Assembly (NCBI GenBank): GCA_036874045.1
Contig: CM072341.1
Coordinates: 14,024,501 to 14,088,500, forward strand
Direction: 5' to 3'
Source of the DNA: Cymodocea nodosa
Taxonomy: Eukaryota > Streptophyta > Magnoliopsida > Alismatales > Cymodoceaceae
DNA length: 64,000 nucleotides
Below are positions 31,650 through 45,544 of this stretch, piece by piece. The notes beneath the pieces were generated by a model, which was not told the origin of the DNA, searched no databases, and worked only from the letters and a program-made list of their open reading frames with translations. Within the stretch, counting starts at the first letter, position 1. Every line of letters begins with the position of its first letter. Position numbers and translations under genes: made by a program.

Positions 31650-33370
31650 ATGGATAATACTGAAATCTTAGTTATGACTGAAGGACAGACCACTAATCGT
31701 CCTCCTATGTTCGAAGGTAGCAATTATGGCTACTAGAAATATAGGATGAAAGTATTCTTTCAATCAATTAATTTCAAACTATGGCATATAATTAGCAATC
31801 CTATAGTGTTAGTTACGACTCCATATGATACTTGGACTTTTGATGAAAGGAGCGAATGACACTGAATGCTAAAGGTTTAAACATCTTGTTTTGTGCTTTA
31901 TCTCATGATCAATTTAACAAAGTTTCTACATATTAAACTACATATGAGATATGACATACATTAGAAGTTGCCAATAAGGGTACTAACTAGGTCAAGGAAT
32001 CTAATATTAATATGTTAGTACATAAATATGAGCTTTTTAAAATGCACGAAAATGAATGTATCTCTGATATGTTTTCCCATTTTCTTGAGATTGTAAATTC
32101 ATTAAAATCTTTAGGTAAGAAATTCAAGGAAAAAGACTTAGTAAGAAAGATCCTTAGATCTTTAACTAAAATTTGGGCTCAAAAGAGAACATCTATTAAA
32201 GGGTCCAAAGATTTAAATGCATATACTCTCGATGATCTCATAGGAAATCTGACAACCTATAAAGTACAACATTTAGATCCAAAAGGGAAAAATCCTAAAA
32301 GGGATCTAGCTTTTGAGGCTGATAAAGTTTCAAAAGTCACTAGTGATTCTAACGATGATTTACTATTGTTGACCAGAAAATTTAGAAATCTGTTGAAGAA
32401 ACGTAGGAACTTCAGGTCAGCAAAGACATCTAGAGATATGGAGAAAAAGTCATTCATGAAAGACAAAATCATATATTACAAGTGCAACAGACCGAGTCAC
32501 TTTCAAACTGATTGTCCTCTCAACAAAGATAAGAAGAATTCAAGGAGGAAGTTTAGGAGTAAGAAATTCAAAAAGAGAATGGCACTTAAAGTGACATGGG
32601 ATGACTCTTCAGCTTCAGAAAGTGAAGAAATAAAGGATTCAACATCAGACAATGAATCCTCATCAACATCATATTCAGAAGAAAATCTAACAAACTTATG
32701 CTTCATGGCAAAATCGAGTGAGGTATCCTCTAATCAAAATGCTAGTTTTGATAGTTTTGATGGATTACTTGTTGAATACAATAAACTGGCTAGAAAATAT
32801 AAGAAAGTAAAAACAGAAGAAAAGAACACTAGGAAAATGCTAGATGAATCTGAAAATAAGATTGATTTTCTGAACTCTACGTTGAATAAATTTAAAGAAG
32901 AAAATCAAAAGCATGCATAGGAAATTTTAAAGTTTACTACAACAGAAAGAAAATTGCATGCTAATTGTGAAAATTTAATTACTGATAAGAAGAAAATGAT
33001 CTGTGAAATTGAAAAACTGAAACTGACTATTACTGATTTAAATTCAGAAATTGATATGTTAAATATTAAGGTCTACGATCAAAAGGCTATATTAAGTAAA
33101 TGGAATAATAGTCAAACTATAACAAATGAACTTAGTAGTAAAATATCAAATGTAGAAAAACATGGTATTGGTTTACATGATGCATCTTTTGAAAATTATA
33201 TATTGCATGATGGTACTGCTAAAAGTAATGTCTTTATTTCTAGTACTAAGAATAGTAAGAGAAAAATTATTCCGTGTGTAATTAAAAAGGGAGATAAATA
33301 TGTGCAAATTGATAAAATGCAGCATATAAATGATAGCACACGATGCAAGAATTTCAAAAGAAATTTTTAG
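31650..33370 (+). pseudogene. A gag
   Basis: Starts MDNTEILVM at ATG 31650 with the gag landmark RPPMFEGSNYGY followed by TAG where Trp is expected. The best open part is 32012-32920: KYELFKMHENE, FLEIVNSLKSLGKKF and VRKILRSLTKIW, of the copia gag (UBN2-type) family. The zinc knuckle reads YKCNRPSHFQTDC with the first Cys changed to Tyr. A long coiled-coil-like C-terminal region (32750-33370) follows, with a TAG at 32918. It would form the virus-like particle core if intact. Confidence 0.8.
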
Positions 33371-33689
33371 AAAAATCAAGCTAAGACATTTGAGAATCTT
33401 AATATTTTTTATTAGTTTTCTTTATATTTAAAAAATATCGAATATTGGAATCAGTAATCAAATAATGTCAGAAATGAAAATTTCAACTTTGGTTTACATA
33501 GAGATAAATGTTTTGATGATTATAACTCTAAGAGAAATAAACACAAGATAATTATCAAAAATAGATAAGTTGATGTTTAAAAATATTAATTATTTTGATA
33601 TGACTCTCTCTAAAATTCTTGGACTCACTCAGAAATGGGTTCCAAGAGATAAAATCTCTTCTTAATTGTTTTAGAGGTATACAAATCAA

Positions 33690-33860
33690 AATGGATAATG
33701 GATAGTGGAGCATCCAATCATATGACTAGAGATATATGATTAAGTAACAAAGACCAAGAACGAACAAGTTACCTTTGGAAATAAAAGCAAAACAAATATC
33801 CTTGGGTCTGGCAAGTTCAGGTAACTGAGAAATGCTTTATAAATGATGTCTTATTAGTGA
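33690..33860 (+). pseudogene. A protease region
   Basis: KWIMDSGASNHMTRD keeps the catalytic Asp of copia proteases. Frame shifts follow shortly after, and the link to the next frame (MKNLGFNLLSV) is broken. Confidence 0.7.
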
Positions 33861-34658
33861 AAAATTTAGGTTTTAATTTATTGAGTGTTCTTGTTTTAAT
33901 GAAGTTTTATAGAGTAATTTTTGAAAAAGATTCATGTAAAATTATGGGTAAGTCTACAAACGAAATTTTATTCACTACATACAAGAAAGGATCCGTTTGT
34001 TTTCTGAATTTGCCTTCTGATATTATTAAAGACAATGCTTGCTTAATTGCAAAATCGGATGAAGTTATTTTATGGCATAGAAGGCTAGGACACTCAAACT
34101 TAAAATTATTACAAAAGCTGTCTAAAAAGAATCTAGTTAGAGGTTTACCTAGTATTAAGTACTCAAAAGAGTTTATGTGTGATGCATGTCAACTAGGTAA
34201 ATTACATAAAACATCCTTCAAAAGTTTAAATGAAATAACAAGCAAAAGAGTATTAGAACTCGTGCATATGGATTTATTTGTACCAACTAGGACAACTAGT
34301 CTAGGAGGTAAACATTATGCTTCACAAAAGGTCTATTTTCTAGCTAATAAAACTGAAGTTTTTGAAATATTTAAGATATTCTGTAATAAAGTTCAAAATG
34401 AGCAAAATGTTAAAATTCAAAAACTTAAGAGTGATCATGGTACAAAATTTGATAATGATCAAATAAACACCTTTTGTGAAGAATTAGGCATAGATCATAG
34501 GTACTCATTTCCAAGAGCTCCTTCACAAAATGGGATAGTAGAATGTAAAAACAGATCACTTCAAGAAATGTCTAGAACCATGTTAAATGAAAATAAGTTA
34601 CCCCTATCTCTCTAGGCAGAAGTAGTTCATACAGCATACTATGTTATAAATAGAGTAC
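33857..34658 (+). pseudogene. A integrase, N-terminal part
   Basis: GAG-pre-integrase zinc region LWHRRLGHSNLKLL...CDACQLGKLHK; core ELVHMDLF (D), LKSDHGTKFDN (D), SQNGIVECKN (E). Relative to B, about 12 residues are missing between the first two acids (the VLVDDFSRYTW segment). Stop near 34613 (TAG for Trp). Element B starts at 34659, within the integrase C-terminal region. Confidence 0.85.
34654..34658. repeat. Target-site duplication of B, left copy
   Basis: AGTAC, repeated at 47166-47170 directly after B's right LTR. Confidence 0.85.
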
Positions 34659-36345
34659 TATAGGATCTTATGGCTACACAAGAGGGGGGTGAATTTTGTT
34701 TTTCAATATTTTCGAATATAATTGAAACTTTAAATCTCAAAAGCAAGTCGAGACACTATTTTCATAAAATCATTTTTATTCAAGGTTTCAATTACAATAT
34801 ACAATTCAATTCTCCTCAGAAATTGTACATGCAATTATATATCAATACCATGTTTTATCTATACAATTTCATAACTACAAATAGAGAAAACTAATTTACG
34901 AAATTTAAAACATTTCTCCCTGTTTGAGATCTTTCTTCTTCTTCTTCTCTTTCTTCTTCAACAATTCTTTAGTGACGAATATCTTATCTTTCTCTGCTTC
35001 ACCAAATTTGCTTTCTTCTGATACTTTAAATCTTTAGTGACATAAATCTAACCTTTTCCACTTCACTAAATTTTCTTCCATCTGATACTTCAAATCTTTA
35101 GTGACATATATCTTACATTTTTCTGCTTCACTGAATTTTCTTCCACTTGAGAGCTTTTCCCCGAAGAGGTGTTTTTAATCATTGAAAAGATTTTTCTTTT
35201 AGTGTGCAAGGATAACTGATCAACGAGAATTCTATGCCTTTTATACTGTATCTTCATTTCATGCATATCCTCCACGTTTAATCACTATCAGTCTTCCACT
35301 TCTTCACGTCTTTTCTTTTTCCTTCATCGAAATACACATGTTCTAACCCACGTTTACATTTCGAATTTTCTTTAATCATCAATCCTGGATCTCTAAAAAA
35401 TTTCCTGCAAAATAAACTTTCTCTTCCAAAATTTTTCATCAAGTATAATAAGAAGTCGTTACTTTAATGTTAACTAAACGAGTAATACAAGTATATATAT
35501 AACTTAACGTTTCTAACTTAATGAGTTCCTCATGTGCCAACTCACGTGACAAGTACTGTAGCTAACTCAACGAACTATCTCCGTGGTGTTACGCTAACTC
35601 AACGAACTATCTCCGTTGTCTTACGATAACTCAACGAACCATCTCCATTGTGTTACGCTAACTCAACGAACCAGTAATAAACAAATGTTTTTATAATAAG
35701 AATTTTACCACGTGCAAAAATAATAACTTAAGTTTATAACACTAACCTAACGTGTTGCCTTAGTGTTCAATATAGCAACTCAATGCGTTTAGTTATGTTA
35801 ACTTAACGAGTTAAACATGTGCACTTCATGTGATACAATATAACATTCGTAACTTATAATTTCACCACGTGTACAACACTAACTTAACGAGTTCGTCTCT
35901 TCTTTTACTTACTAACTTAACGAGTTCTCACGTGACCTATTTTAACCTTTAAGCCTCTAACTTAACGAGTTCTCACGTGACCTATTTTAACCTTTAAGCC
36001 TCTAACTTAACGAGTTCTCGCGTGATCTCTATACGAACAAAACTCTAACTTAACGAGTTATCTAAACGTGCACTATTCATGATATAGAAAATATAACTTT
36101 AAAACATATCATGTTTTTCAATAAAAACATACGTTAACTTAACGTTTAGTTAAATGAGAAATTAATGCAACGAAACGACTAGTTATTAACTTAGTATAAT
36201 TTCAAATCCAATATAGACAAGTATTTATATTAGTAAGCTTTTTCTGTATTAATTGATGATTTTAATTTCTTTTCACAAGCAATAGTAATTGAGCAAATAT
36301 AATTATTTTCATTCAGCACACATCATCAAAACAAAATACTCAACA
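34659..36345 (-). repeat. 3' LTR of B
   Basis: Starts TATAGGATC (TGTAGGATC mutated) and ends AATACTCAACA. TATAAAAG on the element strand at 35245-35238. Repeated CTCAACGAAC and ACTTAACGAG motifs at 35560-36060. Confidence 0.85.
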
Positions 36346-36362
36346 ATCTCCCCCTTTTTTAT
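36346..36362 (-). other. Polypurine tract of B
   Basis: Element strand AAAAAAGGGGGAGAT immediately before LTR start TGTTGAGTATTTTG; the typical copia/Sirevirus tract. Confidence 0.85.
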
Positions 36363-36871
36363 GATGACAAAACCATATTAAATCAATTATGAAATATATT
36401 TAACTCAACAAAGCACCTTTGTTGGGTTAACTTTTAATTCAACAAACAAGTTTGTTGACTTAAGTTCACTTAAGCTTATTTCTATTATTTGTGTAAATTT
36501 TACCTCTCAGAAATAAAACTTTTAGATGTCAATAATTACATAAGTATCATCTCTCTACCTTTCATTATATAATTTAATAACCATATAATTTTCTTTCAGA
36601 TTACATTATCATTTGTCAGATTACAATAACCATAAATATCATCTCCCTTTATACTATATGCAATTAAAATCATAATCATCATTTTTTATAACATTTCTCT
36701 CCCTTTTTGTCATTAATCAAAAAGATAATTACACAGAATATATAGTAAGAGATATATTTACAACAATGCTTTCTGTAAACAATAATAAGAATGATAAACA
36801 TTTATAGAAAAATGTATTATTCAATGAATACAAACATTACATTTTGTATTCAAATACAAGCAAATAGACAG

Positions 36872-38583
36872 TTATCTATTCCTCCTAAGTATATCACTTA
36901 TAACATTACATATTTTATCTCCTAGATGCCTAATATCATTTCTGATGTCGTTAAGTACATCATCTAGGTCAGGAGGTAGCTAGGGTTGTTGTTCTGCTTG
37001 AACTAAATAACTTTGTTGTTGTTGTATATGGTCTATACAATCAAGTTGTTGTTGTTGTTGTCATTCAAATCTTTTATACTAAAAGCTCTCATGCCTTTAA
37101 TTTTAGAGGGCCAATCAGATAAATTCAATTGGCTTGCAAGGATTCTACATACAACATCACCATAAAATAACTTTGAACTCAAATGCTGTAGTTGAGAAGT
37201 AAAAACATCAAACCAATTGATTTGAATTTTATTCAGCAGATCATAAGTAGCATATAAACAGCTTCTGTTGACTTCCATATTGTGTCCAACTCTCTAAAAT
37301 AAATTGGCATGCAATATATTTACAATAAACCTTGCCTCTGCATTCAGATTTTCCATGAGTCTCATTTTAGAATATACATTTGGAATATTTGATAAAGGCT
37401 AAATGTTCCATTCCAGTTGTCTAATCATGTCAAATTTGTTGGTAACAACAACACCTTCATTCTTTAATCCCAAAATTTCAAAAATTAATTCAGGAGACAA
37501 TATTAACTCTTGTTTATTTATTTGAGTTGTTAGTATATTTTCATTCTTGACTAGATTACTGTAAAAAGCTACAATAAGCTCTTTGTATTGCTTCCATTTC
37601 GTTTCAACTGGCAAGAATTGAATGAGGTCTTGATACTCAACTAAATCTCTCATATCAATCAAATTTCTGAATTTTATTGGTCGAGCATGCAGAATCTGGC
37701 ATGTAATCAGATTATTGTATTTCTGCAATGCTTCCTCAGATCTAAAATAAATTGAATTTCCTTGAATTTGTAATACTATACATAAAGAAGGTGATACTTG
37801 AAGCCTTGATTCAGAGTTTAATTCATCTTCAAGAACCTCTTCTTCAAAATGAATGTCATGTTGTTTCTCTATCAAAATATTTTCTTGAAGCTGCACATGT
37901 ACACTTGATTCTTAAGCTTCAATAGTGTAAAGAACATTTTCAATATCTGCCACATTCATTTGTTTAGTTTCTATAAAAAATACAAAGTTCAAATTTTGCA
38001 CTAATTCATCAACCTGTGTATTTGTCTGTAATTTTTCAATTTCTACAACAGATAGTTCCATTTGTACATGGTGTGAATTCTCAAACTTTGCTTCTATAGA
38101 TCTTGAAGAAGGCTGGTTGACGTTTAGCTCTTCTAGAGTCTTAACTTTTTCAATATCTATTACTCCAGACAATTTAGCTTGTGAACTACTTACTACCTCA
38201 ATATTGTCATTTATATCTGCAATAACTTATTCAATGTCAGGTGCTTGATGCTCTGATTTTTCAATTTCTGCATCATCAGGACTTGTACTAATAGAAAAAC
38301 TTGAGCTCATATTTGACTTGCATTTCTTCTCAAGTTTTCTAGCAAGAGAAAATAAAGTCTCATTATCATCATCAGTTTCAGTATGCTCGAAACTGATGAG
38401 TTTATCAGATGCACTATAAGGTACAATGTCTTGACATACATTGTCCCTTGGAAATAAATGCTCATCTGATTGTCCTTGTCCAATAGACTTTATTTCTGTA
38501 GACATAATTTTTCTAACTTTTCTTCTTCTATAACATTTTTGTTTCTCCTCGTCAAGTATTGCTGTTTTCCTTTCAAATTGTTA
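36872..38583 (-). pseudogene. B accessory ORF X, N-terminally truncated
   Basis: Aligns with C0 ORF X from the KTAILDEEKQKCY region to the end; the first 170 or so codons are missing, where the sequence jumps from 38583 to upstream noncoding DNA. Open segments lie at 38505-38227, 38172-37912, 37896-37399 and 37278-37033. The conserved domain includes IQGNSIYFRSEEAL, RDLVEYQDLIQFLP, AFYSNLV and LGLKNEGVVV. Beyond the C0 frameshift it continues NWFDVFTSQLQHLSSKLFYG, then an Asn/Gln-rich stretch, ending LRRNR at 36872. Function unknown. Confidence 0.75.
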
Positions 38584-39981
38584 TCTTATTCAATCAAGGT
38601 ACCCGAAAAATTCTAGTATAACTCGTTGAGTTAACTAACCTAACGAGTAAAACATTGTCTAGAGGCAGTTTTACATGTTACCTTATATAACATAATATTC
38701 AGTTAGTATACTTAAAAAAATTTCAGATGCTTTTAACTGAAACCTTCCGAAGACAACACACATGCTACACTTACCATTATCTTGAGAACATTGTAAACTA
38801 TTCTAACATTCTATTCTTATGAATCTAAAATAGTTTATTTGTCTTTTTAAATTGTTTCATCAAGATCTTAAGAGGACTTTAATTCAGATTAACCAAGATT
38901 TGTATTCTGAATTATATTAATCTGTTTTGGACATTGTTAATCCTCTCCCTACAAATATACTTCTTATATATTCAATAACATACAAAATATACTTGTATAA
39001 CAATAGATGTTAAGTATAACTAGACTTTTAAATTTTCTTTTTAGAAACTTCTGTTATCTTGAATTCATCAAAAATGATTTCCAAAATAAATTCCTACTAT
39101 ATATGAATCAAAAAATAACTTTGAACTCAATATGATTAACTCAAGGAGAATAAAAGAATGTATCTCAAATAAACGTTTTCAAAAGTACTAATGTTGATTC
39201 AATAAATCAGTAGTCATATTGGTAGAAACTATATTCGATTCAAAGATATCTGTAATTAATGAAACACCTTTTTTTTTTTTTAAAGTTAGTTTGAAAAGCT
39301 TGAATCATACAAGAGCTTTCTAATGTACCCGTGTAATGAGCTTTCAGTCAACAATCCCAGATCTGATCAGGACCTTAGGTTGCTAGATTTAAAGAATCCT
39401 TTTTCAAGACAACAATCCTTACATACCTATCTGCTCAAGTACAAAAGGCTCGTGATCAAACTGATCAATAAACTCTCAAAGATTTTCACTTTGTAAGCAC
39501 TTTTCATTTTAAGCATAGTATATATATATTTCATTAATACAGATGCAATAAAACACAAATCTCATACAATTTTTACTTCTATGATTTTATTGAAAAAATG
39601 AATTAGTTTCAATAAGTTCATACTTTTGATTAACAGTTTAACATGATTTACATATAAATTATTCTACAAGTTTAATCAATTAAGTCAAATTTATGCATGA
39701 TCATATGCACTTTCCTTGATTCAAAGAAAACACTTAATCAAAATTTCAGAATTTCAGAAGTATTTAATGTTTTTCATTTACACTTTCACTTAAAATCATG
39801 AAAACTATTAAAATTGATAACTTACTTAAAATCAATAAGATACTACTATGATTTTACAATAAATACATAGTATCTTAAGCAGCAATTTAGATATTACTTA
39901 GATATTTATGATAAGTATACAATATCTATGAGGTGAAAAACATCATCAATAATATTTATCTTTTTGTGGAGTTTAAGCATT
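38584..39981 (-). other. B post-pol noncoding region with the shared block
   Basis: The conserved block occupies about 39283-39900. The rest matches C0 8200-8960. It has no coding domain. The 5' end of ORF X that should lie at its left edge is deleted. Confidence 0.7.
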
Positions 39982-41537
39982 TTACACATCACATAGCCTA
40001 CAAATACCCAAATTTAATCTTATGTTGCAGAATGTATTTTCGTCTAGAGGTTTTGTAAATATATCAGCTAATTGATTTTTACTAGACACAAATTCTAATT
40101 TAATTTTTCCTTTAACTACATTATCTCTTAGAAAATGATGTCTAACCTCTATTTGCTTTGCTCTAGAATGTAATACAGGATTTTTGGAAAGATTTATTGC
40201 AAAACTATTATCACAATAAATCTCAATTGTATCATAAGATAATCCAAAATCTTCTAAAGTTTGCCTTATCCATAGAATCTAAGTGCAACATAGTGCACCA
40301 GCAACATATTCAGCTTTTGTAGTAAAACGTACTACACAATTTTACTTCTTACTAAACCATGATACCAAATTATTTCCCAATAATTGACATGTGTCACTGG
40401 TACTCTTTCTATCAAATTTAGATCCTGCATAATTAGCATCAGTATATCCTATAGGATCTATTGAACTATCCTTAGAATAATACAGTCTGAAATTTCTAGT
40501 TCCTTGTATATATCTAAATATTCTTTTAAGTGTAATTGAGTGTGATTCTTTAGGATTAGATTGAAATCTAGCACAAACACACACAGCAAACATAATATCA
40601 AGTCTACTAGCAGTCAAAAATAGTAAAGAACCAATCATACTTCTGTATTTTCTTTGATCTATTGATTTTCCTATGTCATCAATATCTAACTTTAAGAAGT
40701 ACTCATAGGAGTTCCTTGAATCTTTGTATCATTAAAATTAAATTTCTTAAGCATTTCATCTGTATATTTTTCCTGATTTAAAAAGATACCTTTATCCATT
40801 TGCTTAATTTGAAGTCCTAAAAAATATGAAAGTTCTCCTATCATACTCATTTCAAACTGACTAGTCATCTCTTCAGAAAATATTTTTATCAGTTTATCGA
40901 AAGTTGCTCCAAAGATTATATCATCCACATATATTTAAACAACAATCTGATCTTTACCATCTCTCTTGATAAATAGAGTATGATCCACTTTTCCCATGAT
41001 ATAACATTGTTCAATTAAAAAAGTAGATAATCTTTCATACCACGATCTAAGTGCTTACTTCAAACCATATAAGGCTTTCTTCAATTTATACACAAAGTCA
41101 AGATTTTCAATATCTTCAAATCCAGGTGGTTGTTTTACATAGACTTCTTCATTAATTAAACTATTTAGAAATACACTCTTTACATCCATTTGATATAATT
41201 TAAAATCCATATAACAAGCATAGGCCAATAATATTCTAATACTTTCTAACCTAGCCATAGGAGCAAATGTTTCATCATAATCTAGTCCTTCTTCCTGTGT
41301 ATACCCTTGTGCAACTAATCTAGCTTTGTTTCTTATAACTTGACTAGTTTCATTAGTTTTGTTTCTAAAGATCCACTTTATACCTATTATGGACTGATTT
41401 TCTAGTGGAGAGACTAATTCCCAAACATCATTTCTAATGAATTGATTTAGTTCTTCTTGCATTGCCACTATCCAATTTTCATCAGATAATGCTTCTTCTA
41501 TATTCCTTGGTTCCACCATAGAAACAAACATACACAT
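39982..41537 (-). pseudogene. B reverse transcriptase and RNase H (pol)
   Basis: [73 protein letters not shown] replaces Gln just before IYVDDIIFG (40935). [13 protein letters not shown] and PMSTS follow. RNase [33 protein letters not shown], then stops, to the end at 39982. The catalytic YVDD is intact, but the frame is broken in several places. Confidence 0.85.
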
Positions 41538-42708
41538 ACTATTTAAATTTACTAAAGCTCTAGTTTTAACTCCCTTATTAATATTACCAATAACTTGAGT
41601 AATGGGATGTGATGAAGAATAACGCTAATTTCTCTGATTTTCCTTAATATTCTCATCAACATCTGAATGTCTATTACTTTCATCATTAGTTTGATCATTT
41701 AAGTTCATATTTTTTATTTTCTCAGATAAATCTTTAATCTCTGTATTAATCTCTAACTCTTTTGGGAAATTGATCATATTATCATTATCAACTTTAGATT
41801 GAGATTCTCTAAAAGAATTTTCATTGAAGCTTACATGGAGGGTTTCTTCAATAGTCCTAGAAGTCTTATTATATACTCTATAGGCTTTACTTCTAGTAGA
41901 GTAACCTAACAAAAATTCCTTCATCCGCTTTGACTTGAAATTTATCCCTTTTATCCTTAGTATTAAGAATAAAGCACTTGCAGCCAAATGGTTTCATATA
42001 GGAAATTTTCGGAACCCTATTAAACATAATTTCAAAAGGAGTTTTATTAACACAAGGTCTTAAGTGACTTTTGTTAATAATATAACAAGCTGTATTCACT
42101 ACTTCAACCCAAAGATTTTGAGGTAACTTATGTTCATTCAGCGTAGTTCTAGCCATTCCTTGAAGTGATCTATTCTTTCTCTCAACAACACCATTCTGAG
42201 ACGGTGCTCTTGGAAAAGAAAATCTGTGATCAATGTCATACTCATTACAATAATTATCCATTTGATCATTATCAAATTCCGTACTATGATCACTCCTAAG
42301 TTTTCGAACAGAGACACTTTGTTCATTTTGAACAAAATTGCAAAACATTTTAAACTTTTCAAAAACTTCTATCTTAGATGCTAGAAAATATACCCAAGTG
42401 TATCTAGAGAAGTCATCTACTAAAACAAATACATACCGTTTACCACCAAGACTCATGATTCTTGTTGGTCCAAATAGATCCATATGTATAAGTTCTAAGA
42501 CTCTCTTACTTGAAATATCAGTTTTGGATTTAAAAGAGTTTTTGTGAAGTTTACCTAACTCACATGCATCACACATAAAGTCCTTTGAATATTTAATCTT
42601 TGGTAAACCTCTCACTAAACATTTTCTAGATAGTTTATGTAACAGTTTCATATTTATATGCCCTATCTTTCTATGCCACAGATTTGCATCACTAGTTTCA
42701 GCTAACAA
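41538..42708 (-). pseudogene. B integrase (pol)
   Basis: Zinc region LWHRKIGHINMKLL...CDACELGKLHK; core ELIHMDLFGP (D), LRSDHSTEFDN (D), SQNGVVERKN (E); then the C-terminal region PFGCKCFILNTKDKRDKF. 42708-41893 is open for 271 codons. A shift separates it from 41987-41625 (GYSTRSKAYRVYN, ETLHVSF). Confidence 0.85.
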
Positions 42709-43127
42709 ACATGAATTTAAATCAACTGCACCAGAAGGTCAATATAAAATACATACAGAACCTTTTCTTTTAGCAATAAACTTAATTTCATCTGTATTTT
42801 TATCAATAATTTTGCACACATTATCTTCAAACACTACATAATATCCATTCTTAGTTTTATAACACTCAACAAATTAAATCCTAGGTTTTCTACATATAGT
42901 ACATTCGAAATAACACAAGTCGAAGTTATTTGAACATTACCCATACCTATGATTTTATCCTTGCTTTTGTTTCCAAATGTTACACTTCCTTTCATGGTAT
43001 TTATAAAATTTTGTAGTAGACTTTTCTGTCTAGTCATGTGACTTGACGCTCCACTATTTAAGATCCATTTTGATGTTGTTTCCTCCTGCATAACAAATTA
43101 AGAAAAACTTTTTCTTGATACCCAATG
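42709..43127 (-). pseudogene. B protease region
   Basis: KWILNSGASSHMTRQ, where the catalytic Asp (DSGAS) has become Asn, so the protease would be dead. VISNVLYVENLGFNLLSV follows, as in other copia elements. Confidence 0.8.
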
Positions 43128-45345
43128 TTATTGAGGACCAAGTTCATTAAACACATATTTCTTCTTTTTGTTTGAAAATAGTTTAACATTTTCATTTACA
43201 TTCTTATTAGTTGTAAGTACTATTGACTTATCATTAATATCATACTTACTTATAGCATTATTGCTCTTATAATCATTCTTTTTATTTTCAGATGTAGTAT
43301 AACCAAGACCAAACCGATTTTTATCAGATGTTAATTTATTTTGGTCATGCTCATACATTTCAATAAGTTCATACCAAGATTTTGTACATGTATTTAAATT
43401 TTCAATACATACAAAATCTTTTTCTACATAAGAATTTTCAGATTTATCACATGTAGAATGAGTAATTGGTCTAACACCAGTGTTTTGAATTACATGCTCG
43501 GGTTTCTGAATTTTCAGTTTACTACAATTGTCTTAAATTTTAGAAACATTAGAAACTGAATTTCTAGAACAAGAAACAAGATTTTTAGAAACATTAATAG
43601 TCATGTTAGAAGTACATTTAGACAAATCACATTGATTTATATTATTACTGCATGATTCATCCCTTGAATTACCTACTTCTACATATTTATTACCTTGTTT
43701 CATGATAAAAGGAATTTTAGTCTTAGATTTACTTGAACTGCAACTAATAAATCCTTTATTGGCTTGAGATTCAGGATAATCAAATCTTAAGCCAAATTTA
43801 TATGACACTGCAGGGGTACTAGTTTGTTTGTTTAACTTAGTTTAACTTAAATTTCATTTCTCAATGGTAGAATTTAAATCTAGCTCTCTCATTTTTAATT
43901 TATCAATCTCTAATTCGAGATCATTTATATTTTTTCTGAATACTTCATTTTCAGATTCTATCTTTAATTTTTCAGCATTTATATTTTGTATTTGTTCATG
44001 CAAGACACATTCATTAAATCTAAATTTATGCAAATCTCTAACATGATTTTCATTATCACATTTAAACTTTTCTAAAGTAGTAGACAGAAAATAATTTTCT
44101 TCTTCCACAATGGATAAAGAGTTTCTAATATTCTTATTTTCCAATTTACAAACTTTAAGTTTTTGTAATAATGCATGATAAGCACATAATAATTCATCAA
44201 AGTTAAAATCTGAATAACTTTCAAGATCAGATATTACCTCAGACTCATCTGCCCTGAAGCACACAAGAGCAATGTCTTCTAACTCTGGTCTCCTTTTGAA
44301 TGTGAAGATTTTGATGATGATTCCTCAGATTCAGACTCTTTAGACGTGTCATCCCAAGTAACCTTCAAAGCATTTTTCTTGTAAAACTTTTTCTGAGTTT
44401 TCTAAGTTGTCTTCTTCTGATTTGTCCTACTATGCTTTTCATTTTTCCTTATAGGATAATCTGGAGAAAGATGCCTAGGTTTCTTATAGTTGTAACATAC
44501 ATACTTTCTAGATGAAGAGTTCTTGTCATTCAGTGATTTTGACGTTGAGGGTTTGTCATCTTTATTCCTTTTTTATTTCCTAGTTTTCCATGCTTTATTG
44601 AATTTCCTAGTCAACAAGATCAAATCCTTGTTAGAATCAGTAGATATATCAGAATCTGATTTAATTTCGAAAGCTATTTCTTTCTTCATTTTTAGTTTGT
44701 TTTGACTTAATGATTCATTTAATTTAACTTCATAAGCAGTTAAGTTTCCTATAAGTTCATTCATGGTATAAACATTTAAATCTTGCGATTCCTCAATTGA
44801 TGTTACTTTCTGAGACCATTTAGAACTTAGGGATCTAAGAATTTTCCTCACCAAATCCTTCTGTTCAAAATTATTTCCTAAGCATTTTAAAGAGTTTATG
44901 ATATCAAGAAATCTGGAAAACATCTCAGAAATACTTTCGTCTTCATGCATCTTAAAGAGTTCATACTTATGAATCAACATGTTTATCTTAGTCTCTTTAA
45001 CTTGAGAAGTGTCGTCATGTGAAACTTCTAATGCATGTCACACCTCATAAGCAGATTTACATGCCGACACTTTACTGAACTATTCATAGCTCAATGCACA
45101 AAATAAAATATTTAAGCCCTTAGCATTCAGAGTTTCATTTCTTTTTCAGTAATTGTCCAAGTATTATAAGGGGTAGATAACGGAGTATATGGTTTAGAAA
45201 TCATGAACCACAACTTATGATCTATACTTTAAAGAAAAACTGTCATCCTATATTTCCAATATTCAAAATGTATTCCATCAAATAAAGGAGGACGATTAAG
45301 ATTTTGGCTTTCATATAAAGAAAAATTACCATTTCCAGTAGTCAT
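43128..45345 (-). pseudogene. B gag
   Basis: ATG at 45345 (MTTGNGNFSLY, NRPPLFDGIHFEYWKYRM). The best open part is 44980-44573 (KYELFKMHEDESISEMF, LVRKILRSLSSKW). The knuckle near 44500-44460 reads CYNYKKPRHLSPDY: two Cys changed to Tyr and a Gly to Arg, as expected from C-to-T change on the opposite strand. Coiled-coil segments at 44264-43854 follow. Confidence 0.8.
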
Positions 45346-45524
45346 CTAACCTTAGATTTTACAACCTATTTTATTTTAAATAGTCTAAAACTTTAAAACA
45401 ACTTGAGCCTTAAATCAAGAAAGTTAAATGTATGCTTAGATATTAATTTCTGTTTAAAAACAAGGAATGTAGAATAAGCAATGATATTAAATAAGTTGGT
45501 ATCGATTTTATATCAAAGATTATT

Positions 45525-45544
45525 AACAAAGCTCTAATATCACT
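45525..45544 (-). other. Primer-binding site of B
   Basis: Element strand AGTGATATTAGAGCTTTG follows the LTR end CCTACA; a decayed initiator-Met tRNA site. Confidence 0.7.
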